DNA from: JAJEFO01 sp965208685
GTDB taxonomy: Bacteria > Pseudomonadota > Alphaproteobacteria > Rhodobacterales > Rhodobacteraceae
Direction of reading: 5' to 3'
DNA: 64,000 nucleotides
Assembly (NCBI GenBank): GCA_965208685.1
Contig: CBDBPL010000007.1
Span: 3,844,001 to 3,908,000, forward strand
A model generated the notes under the pieces. That model saw only the letters and a list, made by a program, of their open reading frames with translations, did not search any database and was not told the DNA's origin. The position numbers and the translations under genes are program-made. Position 1 is the stretch's first letter. Each line of letters starts with the position of its first letter. Shown here one piece after another: positions 35,968 through 44,190 of this stretch.

Positions 35968-36981
35968 TGGCAAAATCTATGTTGGAGCCGGGTTCACGCC
36001 GGTTCCTGGGTAGACCCGAATCCGTTCTCCACGTCCCGGTGGACGTCGCGGAGCGGGGAGCAGTGAAGCTTGCATCCTGCAAAGTTCTTCCGCGGTCGAT
36101 CCCGGCGGCCGGCAATGACCGGATCATCCGGTCGTCGCACGCTTCGAGAGACTGGAGTGCAGATGGTCGGCACGGGACGCGAACGTCTCTGGCAGTGAAG
36201 ACCTGCAGGAAGAACTTGCGGTAGAGCGAGTTCGCTCCATCGAAGGCCCGGAAGGTCGCCATAGCCCAACCCTGGCCAAAAGTTTGCGTGCACCCTTCGG
36301 ATGTTCGGATGTCATCCCGTTTCCCAGAGATTCGGCGCATCAATGCACAGATGCTCTTTCGCCAAGCCGCAACACTTGGATCGTCACCGCAGACGGCGCG
36401 CGGACGGTCGTCGACGCATTCACGCCGGCCGTCGCCTCTACGCCGCGCTGCCCGATCACCCAGCGTGAGAACTGTGCCGCGAGACGGCCTTCGGCATCCT
36501 GGTCCAAACCGCCGCTTCGCCGCTGCCCGGCATCAGCGCCAAAGCCCAACGGTTCGGCGCCAAGTCGCCCTTAACTCCAGGACTCCGCTCAAAATTGTCA
36601 TCATCTAGGTCGCAGGGCACGGCGATTCATCTGTTTCCAGCCAGGATCGACGCAACAGGGGAACACGCAGATGCCGCGCCCGCGCGATCTCGCCCGGCGG
36701 CCTTCCGGGGATGGCTGGCCATTTCAGGCGTCGTCCTGGATGTGGCGGATGCGACGGACGGTTTCAACGAAAACCGCCGCGAACGGTCCGAGCGGCAACG
36801 CCCCTCCGGCCGCCACAACCCCATTGCAAGGCAACAGAACAAGGGGCGATCAGGAGCGCGCGGCCACCGTTCGACTTTCTTCTAGAATATCCTTCGAAAC
36901 AAATGCAGAATCTCACTTTGACCTTGATTCGACATGGCGGACAAGCCGCCTGGAAGCATCGTCAACACATGGGAGGAAAGC
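35968..36981. other. One-kilobase interval without recognisable genes
   Basis: About 1.0 kb between the second TRAP operon and the LIV-type operon. Open frames of 60-130 codons occur on both strands but none shows a domain motif, a good start site or neighbour-like codon use. The last hundred bases before 36982 are more AT-rich (including TTCTAGAATATCC at about 36879-36891) and should hold the LIV operon promoter. The rest is probably decayed sequence. Confidence 0.5.
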
Positions 36982-38198
36982 ATGTTTCAAAGAAGTCTCG
37001 TCAATCTGGCTGCAGCCGGTGCGGTGGCGGCCGGCCTCATGACGGCGGGCGCGGCGATTGCCCAGGACGTCATCAAGGTTGGCGCAAGGTTCGCATCGCA
37101 CCCAAGACCGGTCCCCTTGCGGGCGGCGCGGTCGTCACGCAATGGCCGAACATCAATTTATGGGTGGAGCAGGTCAATGCCCGCGGCGGGCTCGACATTG
37201 GCGGCAAGAAGATGACCATCGAGCTGATCGAGTACGACGACAAGACCAATCCGGGCGAACATATCAAGCTGGCCCAGCGCCTTGCGGAACAGGACAACGT
37301 GGACTTCGTTGTCGCGCCCTATGGCACGGGATTCAACATTGCCGCCGCGCCGATCTACGGTCGCTACGGCTATCCCATGGTCGCCGTCTCGGCCATCACC
37401 GACAAGATGGATGAGCTTGTGGCGCGGTACCCGAACCTCTTCTTCACGCTCGGCACGACGACGGCGTTCGTCGAAGGCGTGAGGGACATCCTGGTGGAAC
37501 AGCGCGAAGCGGGCGCCATCGGAAACGAGGTCGCGATGGTAAACGTTGCCGACGCCTTCGGGATCGAACTCGCGGACCGTGCGCGCGAGCTTTTCACCGC
37601 GGCGGGATTCGAGCTTGTCTACGACAAGTCCTACCCCCTTGGCACGCCAGACCTGAGCCCGGTGATGAAGGGTGCGAAAGCCTCCGGCGCGAAGGCGTTC
37701 GTGGCCTGGTCCTACCCGCCGGACAGCTTCGGACTGGCCGAACAGGCCATTGTCGAAGACCTGGACGTGGCAGTCTACTATTCGGCGGTCGCCACCAGCT
37801 TCCCGTCTTTCAGCGGCGCCTTTGGCAACAAGATCAACAACGTGCTTGGTGCCGGCGGCACGAACGTGGATGACCCGGCCATCGCGGAGTACCGCAAGGC
37901 CCACATGGAAATCACCGGAAAGGTGGCGGACTACTGGGCGTCTGCAAACACCTACGCGGCGCTGCAGATCCTGGAACAGGCGATTGAAGGTGCCGGGACG
38001 CTCGACCGCGACGTGGTGACCCAGTACATCAAGGACAACAGCTTCGACACGGTGATGGGCACGCTCAGCTTCAAGAACAACTTCTCCAACACCTTCTGGT
38101 CCGTGGGCCAGTGGCAGGACGGAGTGTTTCGCGGCGTCAAGGGCTCCAACGTCGAAGGGGCTGTGCCTGTGCGTCTGAAAGACGGCTGGGCCGAATAG
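36982..38198 (+). pseudogene. LIV-type ABC substrate-binding protein with 11-bp frameshifting insertion
   Basis: Periplasmic binding protein of the LivJ/peripla_BP_6 family. ATG 36982 has GGAGG upstream and opens a signal peptide ending AAIAQ, then DVIKV; the frame then breaks and the rest (VRIAPKTGPLAGGAVVTQW to DGWAE) continues in another frame. The break coincides with AAGGTT occurring twice 11 bases apart (37075 and 37086). Removing 11 bases restores DVIKVRIAPKTG in frame and a normal protein of about 400 residues. No other damage is seen, so the lesion is recent, reversible by slippage, or artefactual. Confidence 0.85.
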
Positions 38199-38211
38199 TC
38201 CCCGACACCAT

Positions 38212-38235
38212 CGCCCGGCGCGGGTGCGCCGGGCG
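38212..38235 (+). promoter_or_regulatory. Intercistronic stem-loop after the binding-protein gene
   Basis: Perfect inverted repeat CGCCCGGCGC / GCGCCGGGCG around a four-base loop, 13 bases after the binding-protein stop and 20 bases before the permease ATG. Without a T-run, it fits an mRNA 3'-end stabiliser that lets the binding protein be made in excess of the membrane parts. Confidence 0.7.
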
Positions 38236-38255
38236 ACCGTTAGCGGAAATCGAAG

Positions 38256-39122
38256 ATGCTGGACATCCTGGTCTCAGGCCTCTTGCTGTCAGGCACCTAC
38301 GCCCTGGTCGCAATGGGCCTGAACTTGCAATACGGCGTGGCCCGGATCATGAACCTCGCGAATGGCGAGGTGCTGGTGCTGGGTGCGCTGGCGGCGTTCT
38401 GGCTCTACACCACCGCGCAGGTCAGCCCCCTCCTGACGGTGGTCCTCGTGATCCCCGTGAGCTTCGTCGGCAACTGGCTGGTCTATCGCTTTCTGCTGAC
38501 GCCGCTCGTGCGCCGGGCCAGGTCGCAAGGGGCCCTGGAAGTGGATTCAATCCTCGCCACCTTCGGAATGTCGTTCATCATCATCGGCCTGATGATCTCG
38601 GTCGAGGGCGGGTTCTTTGCCTACAACTACCTCAGCGAGCCTGTCTCGATCATTGGCTCGACAACCTCGCTGAACCGGGTGCTGGCCTTCGCGATTGCCG
38701 TGCTGATCGGGGCGGCCCTGTACCTGTGGCTCAACCTGAGCCGGCCCGGCGTTGCGGTCCGGGCGGTTTCGGTTTCGACCGAGGCTTCCGGACTGGTCGG
38801 CATCAACGTCCCGCGCGTCTCGGCCCTGGCATTCGCGCTCGGTGGCGCGATCACCGCCGTGGGCGGGGCATTGATCTCGACGTTCATCACACTTGATGCC
38901 TCCATCGGCGTGGTCTTCACCATGAAGGCCCTGATCATCGTGATCATGGGGGGCGTAGGAGACATCCGCGGAGCCATCGTGGCCGCCGTCATTCTTGGCG
39001 TCGTGGAAACGGCGGTCGCCAGCCTCGTCGACCCCGGGCTTACGCTCGCGGCCGCATACCTGATCTTCGTCCTGATCCTCCTCTTCCGCCCGCAGGGCCT
39101 GTTCGGCAGGCGCCCCGCATGA
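38256..39122 (+). CDS. livH: Branched-chain amino acid-type ABC permease (LivH-like)
   Basis: 288-residue membrane permease. GLLLSGTYALVAMGLNLQYGV at the N-terminus and NLANGEVLVLGA, then the conserved GGVGDIRGAIVAAVILGVVE near residue 230-250, are LivH hallmarks. Together with LivM it forms the channel. HAAT-family importers of this kind also carry aromatic acids and other hydrophobic compounds, which fits the downstream oxidoreductases better than amino acids. Overlaps livM by 4 bases (ATGA). Confidence 0.92.
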   Translation: MLDILVSGLLLSGTYALVAMGLNLQYGVARIMNLANGEVLVLGALAAFWLYTTAQVSPLLTVVLVIPVSFVGNWLVYRFLLTPLVRRARSQGALEVDSILATFGMSFIIIGLMISVEGGFFAYNYLSEPVSIIGSTTSLNRVLAFAIAVLIGAALYLWLNLSRPGVAVRAVSVSTEASGLVGINVPRVSALAFALGGAITAVGGALISTFITLDASIGVVFTMKALIIVIMGGVGDIRGAIVAAVILGVVETAVASLVDPGLTLAAAYLIFVLILLFRPQGLFGRRPA

Positions 39123-40051
39123 AGTCGGCGAGCTGGACAGAGCTCTTTTGCGCAGCCATTCTCGTGGCGCTTGCGGCGCTGTTCCCGCTGGGAGCGAACG
39201 GCTACTGGCTGTCCATTGGCGTGACGGCGATGATGTACATCGCCCTGGCCACCTCCTGGGCGCTGTTTTCCGGGCCGACGCACTACATCTCGCTCGCCAC
39301 CGGCGCGTTCTTCGGCGTGGGCGGCTATCTCGTCGGCACGGGAATGAGCGACTATGCCCAGCCCTTCTGGATCATGGTCGCAATCTCCCCGGTTGTCGGA
39401 GCCATCCTTGCGGCGCTCATCGGCTTTGCCACCCTGCGCCTTTCAGGGGTCTACTTCGTGATCTTCACCCTCGGCCTGGCGGAGATGATCCGCAATGTCG
39501 TCAGCTGGGTGCAGAACAACTTCCTGGGCAGCCGTGGGCTCTACGTGCTGACAGACCTGCGCGACCAGCACATCTTCTGGATGCTGCTCGCCGTTGCCGC
39601 CGCGGTCTACCTGCTGGGCTGGTGGGTCACCCGGTCACGCATCGGGTTTGCGCTGCGCATCATCGGCGGCGACGAAACCGTCGCGCGCCACGTGGGCATC
39701 AACACTGCGACGGCCAAGGTCATCCTCTTCACGACCACCGGCTTCTTCGCGGCCCTCGTCGGCGCCCTGATCGCGCCGAGATGGAGCTACATCGAACCGA
39801 ACCAGGTCTTTTCCCCCCAGCTGAGCTTTCTTGTCGTCATCATGGCGCTCCTGGGCGGGTCCGGCAGGCTGTGGGGGCCGCTGGTAGGCGTGATTCCCTT
39901 CACGATCATCTGGGAGTGGGTCGCGATCCAGTTCCCGAACCAGTCGACGCTCTTCCTCGGCGTCTGCTTCCTGCTGATCGTGTACGTCCTGCCCAACGGG
40001 GTCGTCGGCCGGATCGGAGAGTTGCACGCGCGGATCAGGGGGCGGACTTGA
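39119..40051 (+). CDS. livM: Branched-chain amino acid-type ABC permease (LivM-like)
   Basis: 310-residue permease with about nine hydrophobic segments; YVFVIFTLGLAEMIRNVV-like and GGDETVARHVGINTATAKVILFTTTG stretches (key positions) match LivM, and LLGGSGRLWGPLVGVIPF is the EAA-like loop region. ATG overlaps the livH stop. Its own stop overlaps the TTG start of livG. All three genes are thus translationally coupled. Confidence 0.92.
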   Translation: MKSASWTELFCAAILVALAALFPLGANGYWLSIGVTAMMYIALATSWALFSGPTHYISLATGAFFGVGGYLVGTGMSDYAQPFWIMVAISPVVGAILAALIGFATLRLSGVYFVIFTLGLAEMIRNVVSWVQNNFLGSRGLYVLTDLRDQHIFWMLLAVAAAVYLLGWWVTRSRIGFALRIIGGDETVARHVGINTATAKVILFTTTGFFAALVGALIAPRWSYIEPNQVFSPQLSFLVVIMALLGGSGRLWGPLVGVIPFTIIWEWVAIQFPNQSTLFLGVCFLLIVYVLPNGVVGRIGELHARIRGRT

Positions 40052-40785
40052 AGCAGTCGGGTGCAGTCCTGTCCGTGAAGGCCGTAACCAAGCGCTTCGG
40101 CGGGCTGGTCGCGGTGTCGAACATGTCCTTCGACGTTGCGGAGCACCAGATGGTGGGCGTCATCGGCCCCAACGGTTCCGGGAAGACCACGGTCCTGAAC
40201 ATGATTTCGGGTGCGTTGAAGCCGACCGAGGGCCGAATCTCGTTGCGGGGCCGCAACATCTCCGACCTGCCAGCGCAGAAGATCGCGCGCGAAGGCGTGG
40301 GCCGGACATTCCAGCTGGTTCGACTCCTGCCGGGCCTGACCGTGCTGGAAAACGTGATCGCGGGTGCCGTCTACGGCTACCGCCGCCGATGGGGCCGCGA
40401 GGCCGAGGATTTCGCCCACGGCGTTCTCGACCGCGTCGGCATGGACGCGATGAGCCATGCGCCGATATCGTCGCTCACCTACATCGACCAAAAGCGGGTG
40501 GAACTCGCCCGAACGCTCGCCGGGGAACCGCAGGTGCTGCTGCTTGACGAGTGGCTGGCGGGGTTGAACCCGACCGAGCTGGAAACCGGGATCGAGCTGA
40601 TCCACGCCTTGCGTGAAGAGGGTCGCACCGTTGTGCTGGTCGAGCACGTGATGGACGCAATCCGCTCGCTCTGCGACCGCTGCGTCGTGATGTCGTCGGG
40701 CACCAAGATAGCCGAAGGCAGACCCGATGAAGTGCTGAGCGACACGGACGTCATCCGCGCCTACCTGGGGGACGACGATGCTTGA
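40048..40785 (+). CDS. livG: ABC ATPase, LivG-like
   Basis: 245 residues. Walker A GPNGSGKTT near 40-48, Q-loop GRTFQLVRL, Walker B VLLLDEWLAGL, switch His in VEHVMDAI. The ABC signature reads LTYIDQKRVELARTL instead of an LSGGQ or LSYGQQR form, and the residue after the Walker B Glu is Trp instead of Pro; both may be subgroup traits. The start is TTG 40048, overlapping the livM stop (TTGA) with AGGGGG upstream. 3' end overlaps livF by 8 bases. Confidence 0.9.
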   Translation: MKQSGAVLSVKAVTKRFGGLVAVSNMSFDVAEHQMVGVIGPNGSGKTTVLNMISGALKPTEGRISLRGRNISDLPAQKIAREGVGRTFQLVRLLPGLTVLENVIAGAVYGYRRRWGREAEDFAHGVLDRVGMDAMSHAPISSLTYIDQKRVELARTLAGEPQVLLLDEWLAGLNPTELETGIELIHALREEGRTVVLVEHVMDAIRSLCDRCVVMSSGTKIAEGRPDEVLSDTDVIRAYLGDDDA

Positions 40786-41908
40786 GGTGAAGGGCCTTTC
40801 CGCCGCCTACGGCCAGCACCCGTCCCTGAACGAAGTGTCGCTTTCGGTTGCGCAGGGCGAGATTGTCGTGATCCTCGGCGCAAACGGCGCAGGCAAGTCG
40901 ACGCTCCTGCGCGCGATTGCCGGGATCTGCGAGGGAAAGGTTTCTGGCGACGTCCGGCTGCGGGCCGACGCGCTGACCGGACTGGACCCGGACGAGATCG
41001 TCGAGAAAGGCGTGGTTCTCGTGCCCGAGGGGCGCGGGATCTTCGGCGATCTGTCAGTCAAGGAAAACCTCTTGCTGGGCGCCTATCCTGCCCGCGCCCG
41101 GGACAGCGAACGGGAAAACCTTGGCCGCGTGCTCGACCTCTTCCCGACGCTGCGGGAACGTCAGGGCCAGGTCGCGCGAACGATGTCGGGCGGCGAACAG
41201 CAGATGCTGGCCATCGGGCGCGCGATGATGTCGGCACCTGAAATCCTGATGCTCGATGAACCATCGCTCGGCCTGTCGCCTCTGCTTTGCAGGGAGCTGT
41301 TCCAGAATCTCGCCCAAGTGAAGTCGCTCGGCATCGGAGTGCTGCTTGTCGAGCAAAACGCAAAGCAGAGCCTGGCAATCGCGGATCGGGGGTACCTCCT
41401 GGAAAACACGCGGATCATCCACGAGGACACGGCGGCCCGACTCGCGGGCGACCCGGCGGTGCAGAAGGCATATCTCGGCGGTGGCGGGCAAAGGACGTCA
41501 GCGCCGGCAACCCCCGCACCTGAACCTTCACCCGTGCCTGGCGCACCTGCCGTTTCCGCTCGCCCGCAACCTCGGCGCAGCGCGGATCAGCAAGCGGGGC
41601 TGTCGATCACCGACCTGGTGGCGAGGGCTGCGCACCAATCCGTCAGCGCACCCCGGAAAGCTCCTGCTGAGGTGAGCGCCGCCGCCGACCGGCTGGCAAG
41701 CGATCGGCTGACGGTGGTCGTGAAAGACATTGAAGAATCCGCAAGGGCCGCCCGGCAACGACCGGCGCGCGCCGCGAATCCTGCGCCCGCACCGCCGCAG
41801 GCATCCCGCCCGCAACAGACCGCGCGACCGCCGGTGATTGAGGTATACCGACGCCCACGGGTGGAGGTGTACCGCCGTCGCCCGTCAGGCGAATTTGAAA
41901 GGGAATGA
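40778..41908 (+). CDS. livF: ABC ATPase, LivF-like, with long C-terminal tail
   Basis: 376 residues, about 140 more than a standard LivF. The first 235 are a complete ATPase: Walker A GANGAGKST, signature MSGGEQQM, Walker B ILMLDEPSLGL, switch His replaced by Gln in VEQNAKQSL as is normal for LivF. After AYLGGGG the tail is Ala/Pro/Arg-rich and probably disordered, with two short amphipathic segments (SITDLVARAAHQ and VVVKDIEESARAA) and a closing near-repeat EVYRRPRVEVYRRRP. The role of the tail is unknown. The stop is one base from the next ATG. Confidence 0.92.
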   Translation: MLEVKGLSAAYGQHPSLNEVSLSVAQGEIVVILGANGAGKSTLLRAIAGICEGKVSGDVRLRADALTGLDPDEIVEKGVVLVPEGRGIFGDLSVKENLLLGAYPARARDSERENLGRVLDLFPTLRERQGQVARTMSGGEQQMLAIGRAMMSAPEILMLDEPSLGLSPLLCRELFQNLAQVKSLGIGVLLVEQNAKQSLAIADRGYLLENTRIIHEDTAARLAGDPAVQKAYLGGGGQRTSAPATPAPEPSPVPGAPAVSARPQPRRSADQQAGLSITDLVARAAHQSVSAPRKAPAEVSAAADRLASDRLTVVVKDIEESARAARQRPARAANPAPAPPQASRPQQTARPPVIEVYRRPRVEVYRRRPSGEFERE

Positions 41909-41909
41909 C

Positions 41910-43385
41910 ATGCTCGACCAGGCAATTGCCGCCCCAGACATCAAGGGCCTCTACATCAACGGCCAGTGGCAACAGGCCGCTGGGCAGTTCGACGACCTCA
42001 ACCCCTCTGACGGAAGCGTCTGGGCGCGCGTGCCCGACGCTGGCGCGGCGGAGGTCCGCGCCGCGATCGAATCCGCTCAGGCAGCCTTTCACGACTGGTC
42101 GAACCGGCCGTTCCAGGACCGTGCGCACCTGCTGACGAGAATCGCCGACGTCTGGGAAGGCCGCGTCCAGGATTTCGTGGCGGCAGTGCAGCATGAAGGG
42201 GGCGGTCACTACGGCAAGGGAATGTTCGAAGCGGGCCACGTTGCCGAGACCTTCCGCGCGGCGGCCGCGCTCTGCTACGCGGCGATCGGGGAGGTACTGC
42301 CCTCTCACCACGGAAAGGTGTCCACCGCAGTGAGGGTGCCCATGGGCGTGATCGGCGTGATCAGCCCGTGGAACGTGCCGGGCATCCTGACGTCGCGCGG
42401 GATTGCCTTTGCGCTTGGGGCAGGCAACACCGTCGTTCTGAAACCGTCCGAGGAGACCCCCTACGCAGGCGGCTTGATCTTTGCCGAGGTTCTGGAGGAG
42501 GCAGGCGTGCCGCCGGGCGTCTTCAACGTCATCACCGCGTCGCGTGACAGCACGCCAGCGGTGGGGGACGAACTGATCGACAATCCGGCGGTAAAAGGGA
42601 TTTCCTTCACCGGCTCCACTGCCGTCGGCCGCATGATCGCGGCCAAGTGCGGGGCGCACCTCAAGAAGTGCTGCATAGAGCTGGGCGGCAAGGACAGCCT
42701 GATCGTGCTCGAAGACGCGGACATGGAGCGGGCAACCTCATCGGCGAGCTTTGGATCGTTCATGCACCAGGGCCAGATCTGCATGAGCGTCGAAAAGGTG
42801 CTCGTCCAGGAAGGCGTCTACGCCGAGTTCCTGCAGGAGTTCATCGCGCGCAGCGGCAAGCTGAAGACCGGCAACGTGGCCGACAAGTCCGTCACGATCG
42901 GTCCGCTGATAAACGACCGCCAGGTTGCCCGCGTTGCCGCGCAGATCGAAGACGCCGTTGCGAAGGGCGCGAATGTGGCGCTGGGCGGCACGGTGAACGG
43001 CCGCTTCGTGGATCCGACGATCCTGACGGACGTGACGCCGCAAATGGACGTCTGGAACGAGGAGACCTTCGGTCCGCTCGCCGTCGTCGTGCCCTTCCGC
43101 ACGGACGCGGAGGCGATCGCCATGTCGAACGACACGGAATACGGGTTGTCGGCCGGGATCATCTCGCGCAACGAGGATCGGGCCATGGCCATCGCACGAC
43201 AGCTGGAAACCGGCATGGCGCACATCAACTGTTCGCCCATCAACGATGAATGCCACGCACCCTTTGGCGGGACCAAGGCCAGCGGTGTTGGCCGCCACGG
43301 GGGCAGATGGGCGATGGAAACGTTCACGGAGACCCGCTGGATCACGATCGACAAAGGGGGCCGGCCGTACCCGCCGGCGTTTTAG
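41910..43385 (+). CDS. Aldehyde dehydrogenase
   Basis: 491 residues of the ALDH superfamily. SPWNVPGIL, FTGSTAVGRM, general-base ELGGKDS, catalytic Cys291 in GQICMS, and the C-terminal GGTKASGVGRHGG. The GQICMS form is common in benzaldehyde-, vanillin- and salicylaldehyde-type dehydrogenases, so an aromatic aldehyde is a reasonable guess. Lies in the LIV-type operon, one base after livF and three bases before a coniferyl-alcohol-dehydrogenase-like SDR, giving an alcohol to aldehyde to acid pair. Confidence 0.92.
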   Translation: MLDQAIAAPDIKGLYINGQWQQAAGQFDDLNPSDGSVWARVPDAGAAEVRAAIESAQAAFHDWSNRPFQDRAHLLTRIADVWEGRVQDFVAAVQHEGGGHYGKGMFEAGHVAETFRAAAALCYAAIGEVLPSHHGKVSTAVRVPMGVIGVISPWNVPGILTSRGIAFALGAGNTVVLKPSEETPYAGGLIFAEVLEEAGVPPGVFNVITASRDSTPAVGDELIDNPAVKGISFTGSTAVGRMIAAKCGAHLKKCCIELGGKDSLIVLEDADMERATSSASFGSFMHQGQICMSVEKVLVQEGVYAEFLQEFIARSGKLKTGNVADKSVTIGPLINDRQVARVAAQIEDAVAKGANVALGGTVNGRFVDPTILTDVTPQMDVWNEETFGPLAVVVPFRTDAEAIAMSNDTEYGLSAGIISRNEDRAMAIARQLETGMAHINCSPINDECHAPFGGTKASGVGRHGGRWAMETFTETRWITIDKGGRPYPPAF

Positions 43386-43388
43386 GCA

Positions 43389-44177
43389 ATGAGAGACCTC
43401 GTCAAAGGCAAGCGCATTGTCGTCACCGGCTCGTCGTCGGGCATTGGCTGGGAGACCGCGCGCGTCCTGTCCGAACAGGGGGCGGAGGTTCTGGGCGTGG
43501 ACCTCAACAAGAATTTCGACCACGTGGAGGAGTTTTACCGCGCCGACCTGTCGGACAGGGCCACGATCGACGCGTTGGTGGAGGTGCTGCCTGACGGAAT
43601 CGACGGGCTTGTGAACAATGCAGGCCTGCCGCCAACGAAAGATGCAGCATTGTTGCTGAAGGTGAACCTGATCGGGCTGAAGCACCTGACGCTCGGGCTG
43701 ATCCCGAAACTCGGCGATGGCGCCAGCATCGTGAATGTCGCTTCGCTGGCCGGGTTCGGCTGGCCGCAAGCGGTCGATGCGATCAAGGCGTCCGACACGC
43801 TGGGCTTTCACAACGTGGACGAGTTCATCCAGCGCTGGAAGGTGTCGAACGAGGGTGGTCGCAGCTACTTCTTTTCCAAGGAAGCGCTGGTCGTCTGGAC
43901 GATGCAGAACCGCTGGACCTGGCGCGACCGAGGCATCCGCATGAACGCGGTCAGCCCCGGACCGGTCGACACCCCGATCCTGGGGGACTTTCTGCAGACG
44001 CTTGGGGCGCGGGCCGAAGAGGATCGCAAGGTCATGGATCGGCCCGGCACCACTGAAGACATCGCCCCGGTCATCATGTTCCTGCTGTCGGACATGACGA
44101 CCTGGATCCGGGGCACGAACATCCCCGCGGACGGGGGCATGTCGTCCAACATCCTGTGCGGCATGCACGGTCTATAG
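43389..44177 (+). CDS. SDR resembling coniferyl-alcohol dehydrogenase (CalA-like)
   Basis: 262-residue SDR. TGSSSGIGWETARVL (14-28), VDLNK with Asp at the end of strand 2 (NAD preference), NNAG near 78, and catalytic Tyr160/Lys164 in YFFSKEALVVW. The divergent spacing between the strand-5 region (VNVASLAGFGWP) and the Tyr, the SKEALVVW context and the IPADGGMSSN ending resemble Pseudomonas coniferyl-alcohol dehydrogenase as I remember it. Expected to oxidise a bulky aromatic or allylic alcohol to the aldehyde used by the upstream ALDH. Three bases after the ALDH stop. Confidence 0.8.
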   Translation: MRDLVKGKRIVVTGSSSGIGWETARVLSEQGAEVLGVDLNKNFDHVEEFYRADLSDRATIDALVEVLPDGIDGLVNNAGLPPTKDAALLLKVNLIGLKHLTLGLIPKLGDGASIVNVASLAGFGWPQAVDAIKASDTLGFHNVDEFIQRWKVSNEGGRSYFFSKEALVVWTMQNRWTWRDRGIRMNAVSPGPVDTPILGDFLQTLGARAEEDRKVMDRPGTTEDIAPVIMFLLSDMTTWIRGTNIPADGGMSSNILCGMHGL

Positions 44178-44190
44178 AGGAGAAGGGAAG

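Noticed and set aside
36380..36430. TWIVTADGAR resembling a host-attachment protein N-terminus
   Set aside because: The match is ten residues long in a short frame with no start site and no further likeness; too weak to annotate.
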